This document shows, one piece after another, positions 43,710-54,767 of a DNA stretch of 64,000 nucleotides (positions are counted from its first letter, which is position 1; every line of letters starts with the position of its first letter). The notes beneath the pieces were generated by a model that made no database searches, was not told the DNA's origin, and worked only from the letters and a program-made list of their open reading frames with translations. Where the stretch lies: positions 1 through 64,000 of the forward strand of contig NZ_FNJN01000005.1 of NCBI RefSeq assembly GCF_900104345.1, written 5' to 3'. Origin of the DNA: Microbacterium testaceum StLB037. Its GTDB lineage: Bacteria > Actinomycetota > Actinomycetes > Actinomycetales > Microbacteriaceae. The position numbers and the translations under genes were made by a program.

Positions 43710-44489
43710 TCACAGGGGCGTGACGTACGCGTTGGTGATGCCCCCGTCGACCACGAAGGCCGTCGCGGTGATGAAGGACGCATCGTCGGATGCCAAGAAG
43801 GCCACGGCCGCGGCCATCTCTTCCGGCTCCGCGAACCGGCCCATCGGCACGTGCACGAGGCGGCGCTGCGCGCGCTCGGGGTCTTTCGCGAAGAGCTCCT
43901 GCAGGAGCGGGGTGTTGACGGGTCCCGGGCACAGCGCGTTGACGCGGATGCCCTGTCGCGCGAAGTGCACGCCGAGCTCGCGGGTCATCGCGAGCACGCC
44001 GCCCTTCGATGCGGTGTACGAGATCTGCGAGGTCGCCGAGCCGAGCAGCGCGACGAAGGATGCGGTGTTGATGATCGACCCGCGACCGGCCGGCACCATG
44101 TGCCGCAGCGCCGCGCGCGAGCAGAGGTAGACGCTCTTCAGGTTGACGTCCTGCACCTTGTCCCACGCGGGGAGCTCGGTGGTCTCGATCGAGTCGTCGT
44201 CCGCGGGCGAGATGCCGGCGTTGTTGAAGGCGATGTCGACACTGCCGAGGTCGGCGGCGACGCCGTCGAAGAGGGCGTTCACGGAGTCCTCGTCGGCGAC
44301 GTTCACCTGACGGAAGACACCGCCCACCTCGGCGGCGGCCGCCGTACCGGTGGTCTCGTCGAGGTCGGCGATCACGACGCGGGCGCCTTCGGCGGCGAAG
44401 CGGCGGGCGGTGGCGAGCCCGATGCCGCTGGCTCCTCCGGTGACGATGGCGACGCGGTCGCGCAGGCGCTGGGTGAGGTCGATGGTCAT
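43710..44489 (-). CDS. Short-chain dehydrogenase/reductase
   Basis: Classical SDR of 259 residues: cofactor motif TGGASGIG (17-24), NNAG (about 88-91), catalytic Ser in NTASF and Tyr-x3-Lys in YTASK. The acidic residue after strand 2 (VVIADLDE) indicates NAD preference. In this cluster a role as the alcohol dehydrogenase that oxidises a gamma-glutamylated amino alcohol is plausible; this is inferred from context. Confidence 0.88.
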   Translation of the reverse strand: MTIDLTQRLRDRVAIVTGGASGIGLATARRFAAEGARVVIADLDETTGTAAAAEVGGVFRQVNVADEDSVNALFDGVAADLGSVDIAFNNAGISPADDDSIETTELPAWDKVQDVNLKSVYLCSRAALRHMVPAGRGSIINTASFVALLGSATSQISYTASKGGVLAMTRELGVHFARQGIRVNALCPGPVNTPLLQELFAKDPERAQRRLVHVPMGRFAEPEEMAAAVAFLASDDASFITATAFVVDGGITNAYVTPL

Positions 44490-44519
44490 GGTGCGGTGGT
44501 TCCTTTCGAGCCGAACCTC

Positions 44520-44568
44520 GTCCCACTTATGGCTGGTTCAGAGCCTCTCGGGGAGCCATAAGTGGGAC
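44520..44568. repeat. Palindromic repeat with 15-bp arms
   Basis: Perfect inverted repeat (44520-44534 with 44554-44568, arm GTCCCACTTATGGCT) with a 19-base loop between the SDR and aldehyde dehydrogenase genes. A third partial copy of the arm (GTCATAGGTGGGAC) follows at about 44577-44590. It could attenuate transcription or be a dispersed element. Confidence 0.65.
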
Positions 44569-44626
44569 AAGGACCGTCATAGGTGGGACGAGGGGGTCGG
44601 GCGGCGGGCAGTCGGGAGAGGCGCGG

Positions 44627-45982
44627 TCACTCGGTCGCGTAGAAGACGTTCTTCGTCTCGGTGAAGTGCTCGGCGGCATCCGGTCCCAGTTCGCGGCCGA
44701 GACCCGAGGCCTTCATGCCGCCGAACGGGGTGGAGTACCGCACCGACGAGTGCGAGTTCACCGACAGCACCCCGCTGCGCACACCACGCGAGACACGGAT
44801 GCCGCGACCCAGGTTCTCGGTCCAGATCGAGCCCGCGAGGCCGTACGCGGTGTCGTTCGCGAGGCGGATGGCATCCGCTTCATCGTCGAACGGCATGACC
44901 GCCAGGACGGGGCCGAACACCTCGTCGCGGGCGATCCGGTCGCCCGGCTGGGCGAGGACGACGGCGGGGGCGAACCAGAATCCGTCGCCCTCGGGAGCCG
45001 ACCCGCGGAAGGCCACGTCGGCCCCGTCGAGGAATCCCTGGACGGAGGAGCGGTGGGATGCCGAGATCAGGGGCCCCATCTGGGTGTCCTCGTTCGTCGG
45101 GTCGCCGACCTTCCAGGCCGCGACCGCCGGTTCGAGCATCTCGAGGAAACGGTCGAAGACGCGACGCTCCACAAGGAGGCGGCTGCGCGCGCAGCAGTCC
45201 TGACCGGCGTTGTCGAACACCGAACCGGGGACGCCCGCGGCGGCCTTCTCGAGGTCGGCGTCGGCGAAGACGATGTTGGCGCTCTTGCCACCGAGCTCGA
45301 GGGTCACGGGTTTCAGCATGCGCGCGCACCCGGCGGCCACCTCGGTGCCCACCTCGGTCGACCCGGTGAAGACGACCTTGTGCACGTCGGGGTGCGAGAC
45401 GAAGCGCTGACCCACGACCGATCCCGAGCCGACGACGACGGTGAAGAGCCCCTCCGGGAGCCCCGCCTCGAGCGCGAGCTCGCCGAGGCGGATCGCCGTC
45501 AGCGGCGTCAGTTCTGCGGGTTTGAGCACCACGGCGTTGCCCGCGGCGAGCGCGGGGGCGAAGCCCCACGCGGCGATCGTCATGGGGAAGTTCCACGGCA
45601 CGATGATCCCGACCACGCCGTAGGGCTCGTGGGAGGTCACATCGAGTCCGCCGGCCACCGGGATCTGCGACCCGATCAGACGCTCGGGCGCACCGGCGTA
45701 GTAGTTGAGCACCTGGGCGACGTGCTGGGCCTCCCACCGGGCAGAGCCGATCGGGTGCCCGGAGTTCTTCACCTCGAGCGCGGCGAGCTCGTCGACGTGC
45801 GCCTCGACCACCCGGGCGAAGGCGCGCAGCGCGTCGGCTCGGGCGACGGGAGCCAGGGCCGCCCACGCGCGCTGCGCGCGGACGGCGCTCGCGACCGCCG
45901 CGTCCACGTGGTCGATCTCGGCGCGCTCGAGGGTCGTGATCGGCGATCCGGTCGAGGGGTCGATGACGGTGAAGGTGCTCAT
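44627..45982 (-). CDS. Aldehyde dehydrogenase (gamma-glutamyl-aminoaldehyde type)
   Basis: NAD(P)-dependent aldehyde dehydrogenase of 451 residues. It has the cofactor loop PWNFP, FTGSTEVG, the general base Glu in LELGGKS and the catalytic Cys in NAGQDCCARSR. Start overlaps the hydrolase stop by four bases. By context it would oxidise gamma-glutamyl-acetaldehyde or gamma-glutamyl-aminobutyraldehyde to the acid. Confidence 0.9.
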   Translation of the reverse strand: MSTFTVIDPSTGSPITTLERAEIDHVDAAVASAVRAQRAWAALAPVARADALRAFARVVEAHVDELAALEVKNSGHPIGSARWEAQHVAQVLNYYAGAPERLIGSQIPVAGGLDVTSHEPYGVVGIIVPWNFPMTIAAWGFAPALAAGNAVVLKPAELTPLTAIRLGELALEAGLPEGLFTVVVGSGSVVGQRFVSHPDVHKVVFTGSTEVGTEVAAGCARMLKPVTLELGGKSANIVFADADLEKAAAGVPGSVFDNAGQDCCARSRLLVERRVFDRFLEMLEPAVAAWKVGDPTNEDTQMGPLISASHRSSVQGFLDGADVAFRGSAPEGDGFWFAPAVVLAQPGDRIARDEVFGPVLAVMPFDDEADAIRLANDTAYGLAGSIWTENLGRGIRVSRGVRSGVLSVNSHSSVRYSTPFGGMKASGLGRELGPDAAEHFTETKNVFYATE

Positions 45983-46770
45983 GCGGGAACTCCGTGGTGC
46001 TCGGGGGATTCAGGGACGCCGGGCCGGGACGCCCGGTATCGCGCCGCCGCGGCGACGAGTCCGAGGAAGAGCCGCCGGTCCTCGGCGTTCTCTTCCGGGT
46101 GCCACTGCACGGCGACCAGGTAGTCGTCGCCGTCCACCTCGACGGCCTGCACGAGCCCGTCGTCGGTGCGCGCGGTGACGTGCAGGCCGTCGGCGACCCG
46201 GTCGACACCCTGGTGGTGGTAGCTGTGGACGGTGAGCGCCCCGGCCCCGACAAGCCCGGCGAGCCGGGTGTCGGCATCCACTTCCACGACGTTCTCGGCG
46301 AAGACGCCGCCGCCGATGCGATACTTCTCGGTGCCGAGCGCCTCGGGCAGGTGCTGGTGCAGCGTGCCGCCCATCGCGACGTTGATCAGCTGTAGCCCCC
46401 GGCAGATCCCGAAGACCGGGATGCCGCGCTCCCGCGCCCCCGCCAGCAGCGCGATCTCCCACGCGTCGCGGTCGGCGCGAGCGGGGTCGGTCAGCGGGTG
46501 GCGTTCGGCACCGTACAGCTCGGGCTGCACGTCGAGGCCGCCGGTGAGGATGAGCCCGTCGAGCCCGTCGAGCACCGCGGCGGCCGCCTGCCCGGGCCGT
46601 GGCTGCGGCGGCAGCAGCACAGCGGTGGCGCCCGAGGCGGTCACAGCGTCGAAGTACTGCTGTGGGAGGAACGAGGCGCGCACGTCCCACACGCCCTGCT
46701 TCGCGCGCTCGAGGTAGGTGGTGAGCCCCACGACGGGGGTCCGTCTCGGATCAGAGGCGCTCGAAACCAC
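45979..46770 (-). CDS. Gamma-glutamyl hydrolase, class I glutamine amidotransferase-like (PuuD type)
   Basis: Cytoplasmic hydrolase of 263 residues. The nucleophile elbow GICRGLQLINVAMGG carries the catalytic Cys, and QWHPEE near the C-terminus carries His and Glu; LTGGLDVQPELYG matches the peptidase C26 family. It would release glutamate from a gamma-glutamyl acid, the last step of the pathway. The start at 46770 overlaps the glutamine-synthetase-like gene by 20 bases, the ALDH gene by four. Confidence 0.9.
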   Translation of the reverse strand: MVSSASDPRRTPVVGLTTYLERAKQGVWDVRASFLPQQYFDAVTASGATAVLLPPQPRPGQAAAAVLDGLDGLILTGGLDVQPELYGAERHPLTDPARADRDAWEIALLAGARERGIPVFGICRGLQLINVAMGGTLHQHLPEALGTEKYRIGGGVFAENVVEVDADTRLAGLVGAGALTVHSYHHQGVDRVADGLHVTARTDDGLVQAVEVDGDDYLVAVQWHPEENAEDRRLFLGLVAAAARYRASRPGVPESPEHHGVPA

Positions 46771-48106
46771 GCACCCGCTCCCAATCGGTCACGGCGGCGT
46801 CGTAGGCCTCGACCTCGATGCGCGCCTGGTTCAGGTAGTGCTCCACGACCTCGTCGCCGAAGGCGGCGCGGGCGACCGTCGACTCCGAGAAGAGGCGCGC
46901 GGCCTCGCGCAGCGTCGTCGGCAGAGTGTCGACCCCGGCCGCGTAGGCGTTGCCGGTGAGGGGCGCCGGCAGCTCGAGCTCGTTCTCGATGCCGTGCAGG
47001 CCGCCCGCGATGATGGCCGAGATCGCGAGGTAGGGGTTCACGTCTCCCCCGGGCACGCGGTTCTCGACGCGCAGTGACGAACCATGACCGACCACGCGCA
47101 GGGCGCACGTGCGGTTGTCGACGCCCCAGGCCACCCCCGTCGGGGCGAACGAGCCCTTCGCGTAGCGCTTGTACGAGTTGATCGTGGGGGCGTAGAGCAG
47201 CGTGAACTCGCGCAGAGTCGACAGGATGCCGGCGATCCAGTGCCCCATGAGCGGGCTGAACCCGTGCTCGCCGTCACCCGCCATGACCGCCGCTCCGCCG
47301 TCGCCGCGAACGGAGAGGTGGATGTGGCAGCTGTTGCCCTCGCGCTCGTTGAACTTCGCCATGAACGTCAGCGACTTGCCGTGCCGGTCGGCGATCTCCT
47401 TGGCACCGTTCTTGTACAGGGTGTGATTGTCCGCGGTCTCGAGGGCCTCCGCGTAGCGGAAGGCGATCTCCTGCTGGCCGAAGTTGCACTCGCCCTTCAC
47501 GCCCTCGCAGTACATGCCCGCTCCGTCCATGCCGAGGCGGATGTCGCGCAGCAGCGGCTCGAGCCGGGTGGTGGCGAGCAGGTTGTAGTCGACGTTGTAG
47601 TCGGTCGAGGGCGTGAGATTCGTGTATCCCTTCGCCCAGGCGTCGCGGAACGAGTCGTCGAAGACGATGAACTCGAGTTCCGTCCCGGCGTAGGCGGTGA
47701 GGCCGCGCTCCGCCAGGCGGGCACGCTGGGCGTTCAGGATGCCGCGGGGCGACTGACTGACATGCGCGCGGTCCTCCCACGCGAGGTCAGCGAAGACGAG
47801 AGCCGTCCCGGGCTGCCAGGGGATGCGGCGGAGCGTGTCGAGGTCGGGGACGAGCAGCATGTCGCCGTAGCCCTTCTCCCAGCTCGACATGGCGTACCCG
47901 TCGACGGTGTTGAGGTCGACGTCGACCGAGAGCAGGTAGTTGCAGGCCTCCGCGCCGTGGCCCCGTACCTCGTCGCGCCAGAATCGCGCGGCCACGCGCT
48001 TGCCGACGAGTCGACCCTGAGCGTCGGGGAAGGCCACGACGACGGTGTCGATCTCGCCCGCCTCGATCGCGGCATCCAATTCTTCGCTGCTGAGATTGCC
48101 CGCCAT
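46751..48106 (-). CDS. Glutamine-synthetase-like gamma-glutamyl ligase (GlnA3/GlnA4/PuuA type)
   Basis: ATP-dependent ligase of 451 residues, first gene of the minus-strand pathway operon. Metal and substrate motifs: GTELEFIVFD, ATP/NH3-region HIHLSVRGDGG, INSYKRYAKGSFAP and the NRTCALRVVG block; the GKR loop near residue 35 (GRLVGKRVAARF) marks the GlnA-like ligases for amines rather than true GlnA. It likely attaches glutamate to ethanolamine or a polyamine. Divergent from an ethanolamine-type permease. Confidence 0.9.
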   Translation of the reverse strand: MAGNLSSEELDAAIEAGEIDTVVVAFPDAQGRLVGKRVAARFWRDEVRGHGAEACNYLLSVDVDLNTVDGYAMSSWEKGYGDMLLVPDLDTLRRIPWQPGTALVFADLAWEDRAHVSQSPRGILNAQRARLAERGLTAYAGTELEFIVFDDSFRDAWAKGYTNLTPSTDYNVDYNLLATTRLEPLLRDIRLGMDGAGMYCEGVKGECNFGQQEIAFRYAEALETADNHTLYKNGAKEIADRHGKSLTFMAKFNEREGNSCHIHLSVRGDGGAAVMAGDGEHGFSPLMGHWIAGILSTLREFTLLYAPTINSYKRYAKGSFAPTGVAWGVDNRTCALRVVGHGSSLRVENRVPGGDVNPYLAISAIIAGGLHGIENELELPAPLTGNAYAAGVDTLPTTLREAARLFSESTVARAAFGDEVVEHYLNQARIEVEAYDAAVTDWERVRGFERL

Positions 48107-48252
48107 GGTCTCCCTCTCGCGGTGTCGACGCCCTCGCGTGCGGAGGACGTAACGAGGAACTTACACGGCAAAGGTAGACAGGTCGACCAATAGAAGGCCA
48201 TGATTTCCCGCAAGGCGACCCCGAAGCCTGTCCGCATCCGTCTGGAGGTCCC
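48107..48252. promoter_or_regulatory. Divergent promoter region with GGTCGACC palindrome
   Basis: The 146-base gap between the ligase and permease starts must hold both promoters. GGTCGACC at 48181-48188 is a perfect palindrome preceded by a direct GGTAGAC copy; a dyad of this kind fits FadR-type GntR sites only loosely. Confidence 0.35.
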
Positions 48253-49791
48253 ATGTCCACCTCGAGCAACTCCCGTAAAAAGGTCGCCGGAGCCACCTAT
48301 ACGGCCACCGATGCCTCGTACTTCGAGAAACGCACCCTGAAACGCTCGGCCGGCGTCTGGGGCCTCTGGGGCCTCGCCGTCGCCGCGGTCATCTCGGGCG
48401 ACTTCTCGGGCTGGAACTTCGGCATCGGCTTCGCCGGCTTCGGCGGCATGCTCATCGCCTTCGTCATCCTCGTGGTGATGTACTACGGGCTCACCTTTTC
48501 GATCGGCGAGATGGCGGCCGCCATGCCGCACACCGGTGGCGCCTACTCCTTCGCCCGATCGGCCATGGGGCCGTGGGGCGGCCTCGCGACCGGCCTCGCC
48601 GAGACGATCGAGTACGTCGCCACCACCGCGGTGGTGGTCTACTTCTCCGGCCAGTACGCCGACTCGGCCCTCGAGCTGCTGACGGGGGTGAGCCTGCCCG
48701 CTTTCGCCTGGTGGATCATCCTCTACGCGCTGTTCATCGCCCTCAACGCCGCGGGCGCGAACATCTCTTTCGGCTTCGCCATCGTGGTCTCGATCATCTC
48801 GATCGGCATCATCGTGATCTTCGGCGCGATGTCGCTCATGACGGGAGCCTTCGACGGGGGCTCACTGTGGAACATCGCCCCCACCGACGGCAACACCGAG
48901 TTCCTCCCCTTCGGCGTGGGATCGATCCTGCTGGCACTCCCCTTCGCGATGTGGTTCTTCCTCGGCATCGAGGAGCTCCCGCTCGCCGCCGAGGAGTCGC
49001 ACGATCCCGCCCGCGACATCCCCCGCGCGGGGCTCTGGGCCCGCGGCACGCTCATCGTCACCGGTCTCATCGTGCTGTTCCTCAACACCGGAGTGCTCGG
49101 CGCCGACGCCACCGGCAGCTCGCTCGAGCCCCTCCTCGACGGTTTCCGCGCGATGGTCGGCGACCAGGCCGCGGCCCTCCTGTCGCTCCTCGCCCTCGTC
49201 GGACTCCTGGCCTCGCTGATGGGCATCATGTTCGCCTACGGCCGCAACATGTACTCGCTCTCGCGCGCCGGGTACTACCCCCGCTGGCTCTCGCTCACCG
49301 GCGCGCGCAAGACCCCGTGGGTCGCCCTCGTCTTCGGCGCCGTGCTCGGCTTCGTCGCCCTCGTGGTGGTGCAGGCCGCGGGCGGCGACGCGAGCCCGGC
49401 CGGAGCGATCGTGCTCAACATCGCCGTGTGGGGCGCGGTGCTGGCGTACTTCCTGCAGATGGTGTCGTTCATCGTGCTCCGTCGGAAGTTCCCGAACGCC
49501 GTACGCCCGTACAAGAGCCCGTGGGGGCTGTTCGGGGCGTACTCAGCGGCCATCATCGCCGCCGTGGTGTTCTTCGGTCTGCTGCTGAACCCCGCCTACC
49601 TGCTCGCGATCGTCGCGATCATCGTGGTCTACGCGGTGATCTTCGTGGCCTTCGCCGTCTACGGTCGTCACCGCCTCGTCCTCTCGCCCGAAGAGGAGTA
49701 CGCCCTGTCCGGCGGGCTGCACGGCCACCCGCAACAGGAGGGTTACGACGCCATGGAGGGCGAGGTGTTCGGCACGAAGCCCGGCTCCTGA
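48253..49791 (+). CDS. Ethanolamine-type permease, APC superfamily
   Basis: A 512-residue transporter with 12 spans. The N-terminal block SGDFSGWNFGIGFAGFGGML and the following PHTGGAYSFARSAMGPWGG with ETIEYV closely resemble the ethanolamine permease (EAT) family. It is divergent from the ligase operon, so it is the probable importer of the amine that is gamma-glutamylated. A polyamine or another amino alcohol cannot be excluded. Confidence 0.87.
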   Translation: MSTSSNSRKKVAGATYTATDASYFEKRTLKRSAGVWGLWGLAVAAVISGDFSGWNFGIGFAGFGGMLIAFVILVVMYYGLTFSIGEMAAAMPHTGGAYSFARSAMGPWGGLATGLAETIEYVATTAVVVYFSGQYADSALELLTGVSLPAFAWWIILYALFIALNAAGANISFGFAIVVSIISIGIIVIFGAMSLMTGAFDGGSLWNIAPTDGNTEFLPFGVGSILLALPFAMWFFLGIEELPLAAEESHDPARDIPRAGLWARGTLIVTGLIVLFLNTGVLGADATGSSLEPLLDGFRAMVGDQAAALLSLLALVGLLASLMGIMFAYGRNMYSLSRAGYYPRWLSLTGARKTPWVALVFGAVLGFVALVVVQAAGGDASPAGAIVLNIAVWGAVLAYFLQMVSFIVLRRKFPNAVRPYKSPWGLFGAYSAAIIAAVVFFGLLLNPAYLLAIVAIIVVYAVIFVAFAVYGRHRLVLSPEEEYALSGGLHGHPQQEGYDAMEGEVFGTKPGS

Positions 49792-49802
49792 GTCCGGGAA
49801 CG

Positions 49803-49837
49803 ACGAGGGGCGGATGCCACCGGCATCCGCCCCTCGT
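49803..49837. terminator. Bidirectional terminator
   Basis: Perfect 16-bp stem (49803-49818 with 49822-49837, arm ACGAGGGGCGGATGCC) with a 3-base loop, 11 bases after the permease stop and 5 before the end of a convergent gene. Confidence 0.85.
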
Positions 49838-49842
49838 GATGT

Positions 49843-50517
49843 TCAGCGCAGGATGAACGACGCCGTCCCCGACGACGGGATGCCGCCGATCGAGACGCTC
49901 AGGTGATAGGTCGCTCCCCCGCCGGGGGCGTACGGCCGCTCCCCGCCGCAGGAGTTCACCGAGGAACGCGTACGGTCCCAGGTGAGCGGCGCGGAGCTCG
50001 TGACGACCTGGCCGGCGGCCAGCGTCACCTCCATGTCGCTCGGCTCGGCCTGGCAGTCCGTCGATCGCCACCACACGTCGGAGCCGCTCGTCACGGTGAA
50101 CGACTGCGCGCTCGTGCCGACGTTCATCGTGCACGGGTTCGCGCTGGTGTTGGTGAGCTTGATCGACAGCTGCGGATTCTCACCCTGCCCGTACTCGCTC
50201 TTGTCCGACAGCGCCGCCACGGTGATGTCGGACGCCGTGCATTCGACGGGCCCGGCGGGAGCGGTCGCCGTCGGCGACGCGGACGGAACGGCGGAGGGGG
50301 TCTCGGATGCCGCCGGCGCGGACGCGGACGCAGCGGCGGCAGGAGTGCTCGCAGCGGGAGCGGGGGGCGCCTCGGCGGTGGGGGCGGCACGCCACGGAGG
50401 AGCCGCCACGAGCCACACGACGAGGCCGATCACCAGCAGAGCCAGAAGCCCTGCGGCGAGACGACGACGACGGTAGACCGCCGGGGACTGCCTCCGCCTA
50501 CGGGGGGCATCGGTCAT
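49843..50517 (-). CDS. Membrane-anchored extracytoplasmic protein with Ala/Pro-rich linker
   Basis: A 224-residue protein: basic cytoplasmic N-terminus (RRRRQSPAVYRRRR), one membrane helix (LAAGLLALLVIGLVVWLVAAP), an Ala/Pro/Ser linker of about 60 residues, and a roughly 120-residue beta-rich domain with three Cys-containing strands (VECTAS, NPCTMN, SVNSCGG). The domain resembles DUF4232-like folds but I am not sure. ATG 50517 is chosen because the basic tail begins there. Confidence 0.65.
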   Translation of the reverse strand: MTDAPRRRRQSPAVYRRRRLAAGLLALLVIGLVVWLVAAPPWRAAPTAEAPPAPAASTPAAAASASAPAASETPSAVPSASPTATAPAGPVECTASDITVAALSDKSEYGQGENPQLSIKLTNTSANPCTMNVGTSAQSFTVTSGSDVWWRSTDCQAEPSDMEVTLAAGQVVTSSAPLTWDRTRSSVNSCGGERPYAPGGGATYHLSVSIGGIPSSGTASFILR

Positions 50518-50577
50518 ACATCCAGGGTAGGCGGCGCGGCTGTGCGCTCGCGCCACGGCACGCTCAGGAGCGCGGGC

Positions 50578-51087
50578 TCACAGCTGCTTCAGCATCCGGG
50601 TGTTGCCCAGCGTGTTCGGCTTCACGTGCGCGAGATCGAGGAACTCGGCGACGCCCTCGTCGGGGCTGCGCACGAGCTGGGAGTACACGTCGGGATCGAC
50701 GACCTGCTCGCCGATCTCGGAGAAGCCCCGGCGCGTAAAGAAGTCCACTTCGAAAGTCAGGCAGAACAGGCGCGAGACGCCGACCTCCCGCGCGCGCTCC
50801 TCAAGGGTCTCGACGATGGCCCGCCCGACGCCGTGGTGCAGCCAGTCATCGTGGACGATCAGGGTGCGGATCTCGCCCAGGTCCTCCCACATCACGTGCA
50901 GGGCCCCGCACCCGATGACCACGCCATCGGCCTCGGCGACGACGAACTGCTGCACCGATCCGTACAGCACGACCAGGTCCTTGCCCAGCAGGATGCGCTT
51001 CTGCACGTAGGGCTCGAGCAGTTCGTGGATCCGGCGGACGTCGGCGGTTCCGGCGGGGCGGACGACGAACGGCGCGGATGAGGTCAT
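50578..51087 (-). CDS. Amino-acid N-acetyltransferase (N-acetylglutamate synthase-like GNAT)
   Basis: A 169-residue GNAT protein. The acetyl-CoA pyrophosphate loop reads HHGVGRAIVETL, and the C-terminal block (FLDLAHVKPNTLGNTRMLKQL region) is that of the short ArgA-type acetyltransferases of actinobacteria such as Mycobacterium tuberculosis Rv2747, which acetylate glutamate or glutamine at the head of arginine synthesis. It stands alone, away from other arg genes. Confidence 0.8.
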   Translation of the reverse strand: MTSSAPFVVRPAGTADVRRIHELLEPYVQKRILLGKDLVVLYGSVQQFVVAEADGVVIGCGALHVMWEDLGEIRTLIVHDDWLHHGVGRAIVETLEERAREVGVSRLFCLTFEVDFFTRRGFSEIGEQVVDPDVYSQLVRSPDEGVAEFLDLAHVKPNTLGNTRMLKQL

Positions 51088-51110
51088 TCGACAAGCGTAC
51101 GCCGCAACGA

Positions 51111-51146
51111 CGAAGGGCCCGGATGCCGTGGCATCCGGGCCCTTCG
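51111..51146. terminator. Terminator of clpC
   Basis: Perfect 16-bp stem (51111-51126 with 51131-51146, arm CGAAGGGCCCGGATGC) and 4-base loop, 12 bases after the clpC stop. Confidence 0.9.
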
Positions 51147-51158
51147 TTCGCTATGCGA

Positions 51159-53684
<2,526 letters not shown>

Positions 53685-53830
53685 CCTCAGTCCCTCCAAA
53701 AATGGGCTGACAGGCACGCCTCCGCGCGCCGTACATCGAGAGTAACCAGCGGCCGGATGCCAGAGCCCCGTGTTCGCCGTGGGCATACCGTCTGCGCGCT
53801 CGACCTTGCGGAACACATCGACAGTCGTTA

Positions 53831-53867
53831 CCTTATCGACAACCGATAACAACGATCATCGATAAGG
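53831..53867. promoter_or_regulatory. Triple CGATAA operator cluster before the DUF2975/XRE pair
   Basis: CCTTATCGA (53831-53839) and TCGATAAGG (53859-53867) form a perfect outer inverted repeat; TTATCG and CGATAA at 53833-53838 and 53844-53849 form an inner one. The last arm includes the AAGGAG ribosome site of the next gene, so binding would block translation or transcription. Confidence 0.6.
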
Positions 53868-53874
53868 AGCGATC

Positions 53875-54498
53875 ATGGCTTCCCCCCGACCTCCCCGCGT
53901 CCTCTCCGGCGGCGACACGATCGGCTTCGTGCTTTTCCTCATCGGAGGAGTGGCGATCGCCGTCGCCGCAGTGGTGCAGTCCGTCGTCGCCATCGCGCAG
54001 GTCCTACCCAACCGCGACATCACCCTCCTCGCGCCCTTCGTCGCCACCGAGGCGCAGGCGCCGCTCGGGCCCGACGGAGCACCGGTCGCCGTGCAGCTCG
54101 ATTCCGCGTCGGTGACGGTGGCTTCACTTCAACCCGCGGCGCTCGGCGCGCTCGTCATCAGCCACGTGTTGGTCGCGGTCGCGATGGTGACGGTGGTGAC
54201 CCTGCTCCTCATCCTGTGCTTCGGCATCCTGCGCGGGCGGATCTTCTCGCGTGCCCACACGGCGCTCGTCACGGCGGCGGGCCTCGTCGCCATCGCCGGC
54301 ATGTACTTCGTTCCGTTCTTCCACAACATGGCCGTGAACGGCGCCCTGGCGCTGTTGTCCGACGGGACGTACGATCGCGCCGTCGTCGGAACGGTCGATC
54401 TCTTGTCCATCTTCGGCGTCGCCTTCGTCGTCGCGCTCGCGGGCACCGCCTTCGCGGTCGGTGACCGCCTGCAGCGCGACACCGAGGGTCTCGTATGA
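53875..54498 (+). CDS. Membrane protein, DUF2975-like
   Basis: A 207-residue protein with four hydrophobic segments (about 15-42, 92-117, 128-148, 175-197) and an extracytoplasmic loop between the first two. Topology and pairing with a YozG-type small XRE regulator match the DUF2975 family. The stop overlaps the regulator start (ATGA). Function unknown. Confidence 0.7.
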   Translation: MASPRPPRVLSGGDTIGFVLFLIGGVAIAVAAVVQSVVAIAQVLPNRDITLLAPFVATEAQAPLGPDGAPVAVQLDSASVTVASLQPAALGALVISHVLVAVAMVTVVTLLLILCFGILRGRIFSRAHTALVTAAGLVAIAGMYFVPFFHNMAVNGALALLSDGTYDRAVVGTVDLLSIFGVAFVVALAGTAFAVGDRLQRDTEGLV

Positions 54499-54728
54499 CC
54501 CCGGCGGTGACGGATGACGGGCCCACCGGCATCCACTGTCGTCTCGACGAGCTTCTGGAAGCGCGCGGCATGACGCTGACCCGCCTGAGCGAACTCGTCG
54601 GAGTCTCGGTGGTCAACCTGTCGGTGCTGAAGAACGATCGTGCCCGGGCGATCCGCTATTCGACGCTGTCCGCGATCTGCCGCGTGCTCGAGTGCGAGGT
54701 GGGCGAGCTTCTCGTCGCCGAGCGCTGA
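54495..54728 (+). CDS. Small XRE/Cro-type regulator (YozG-like)
   Basis: A 77-residue single-domain HTH protein (RLDELLEARGMTLTRLSELVGVSVVNLSVLKNDRARAIRYSTLSAICRVLECEVGELL), the HTH_26 type. It is coupled to the DUF2975-like membrane protein and probably binds the CGATAA repeats upstream of the pair. Confidence 0.88.
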   Translation: MTPAVTDDGPTGIHCRLDELLEARGMTLTRLSELVGVSVVNLSVLKNDRARAIRYSTLSAICRVLECEVGELLVAER

Positions 54729-54738
54729 CCACGTTCGC

Positions 54739-54759
54739 CCCCCGCCCCACGAGCGGGGG
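54739..54759. terminator. Short hairpin between convergent genes
   Basis: CCCCCGC (54739-54745) pairs with GCGGGGG (54753-54759) across a 7-base loop in the 39-base gap between two convergent stops. Confidence 0.45.
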
Positions 54760-54767
54760 TGCGGCCG

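Noticed and set aside
44666..46123. A 485-codon plus-strand frame opposite the aldehyde dehydrogenase
   Set aside because: The opposite strand encodes a complete ALDH and hydrolase with catalytic motifs; the plus frame has no coding signature.
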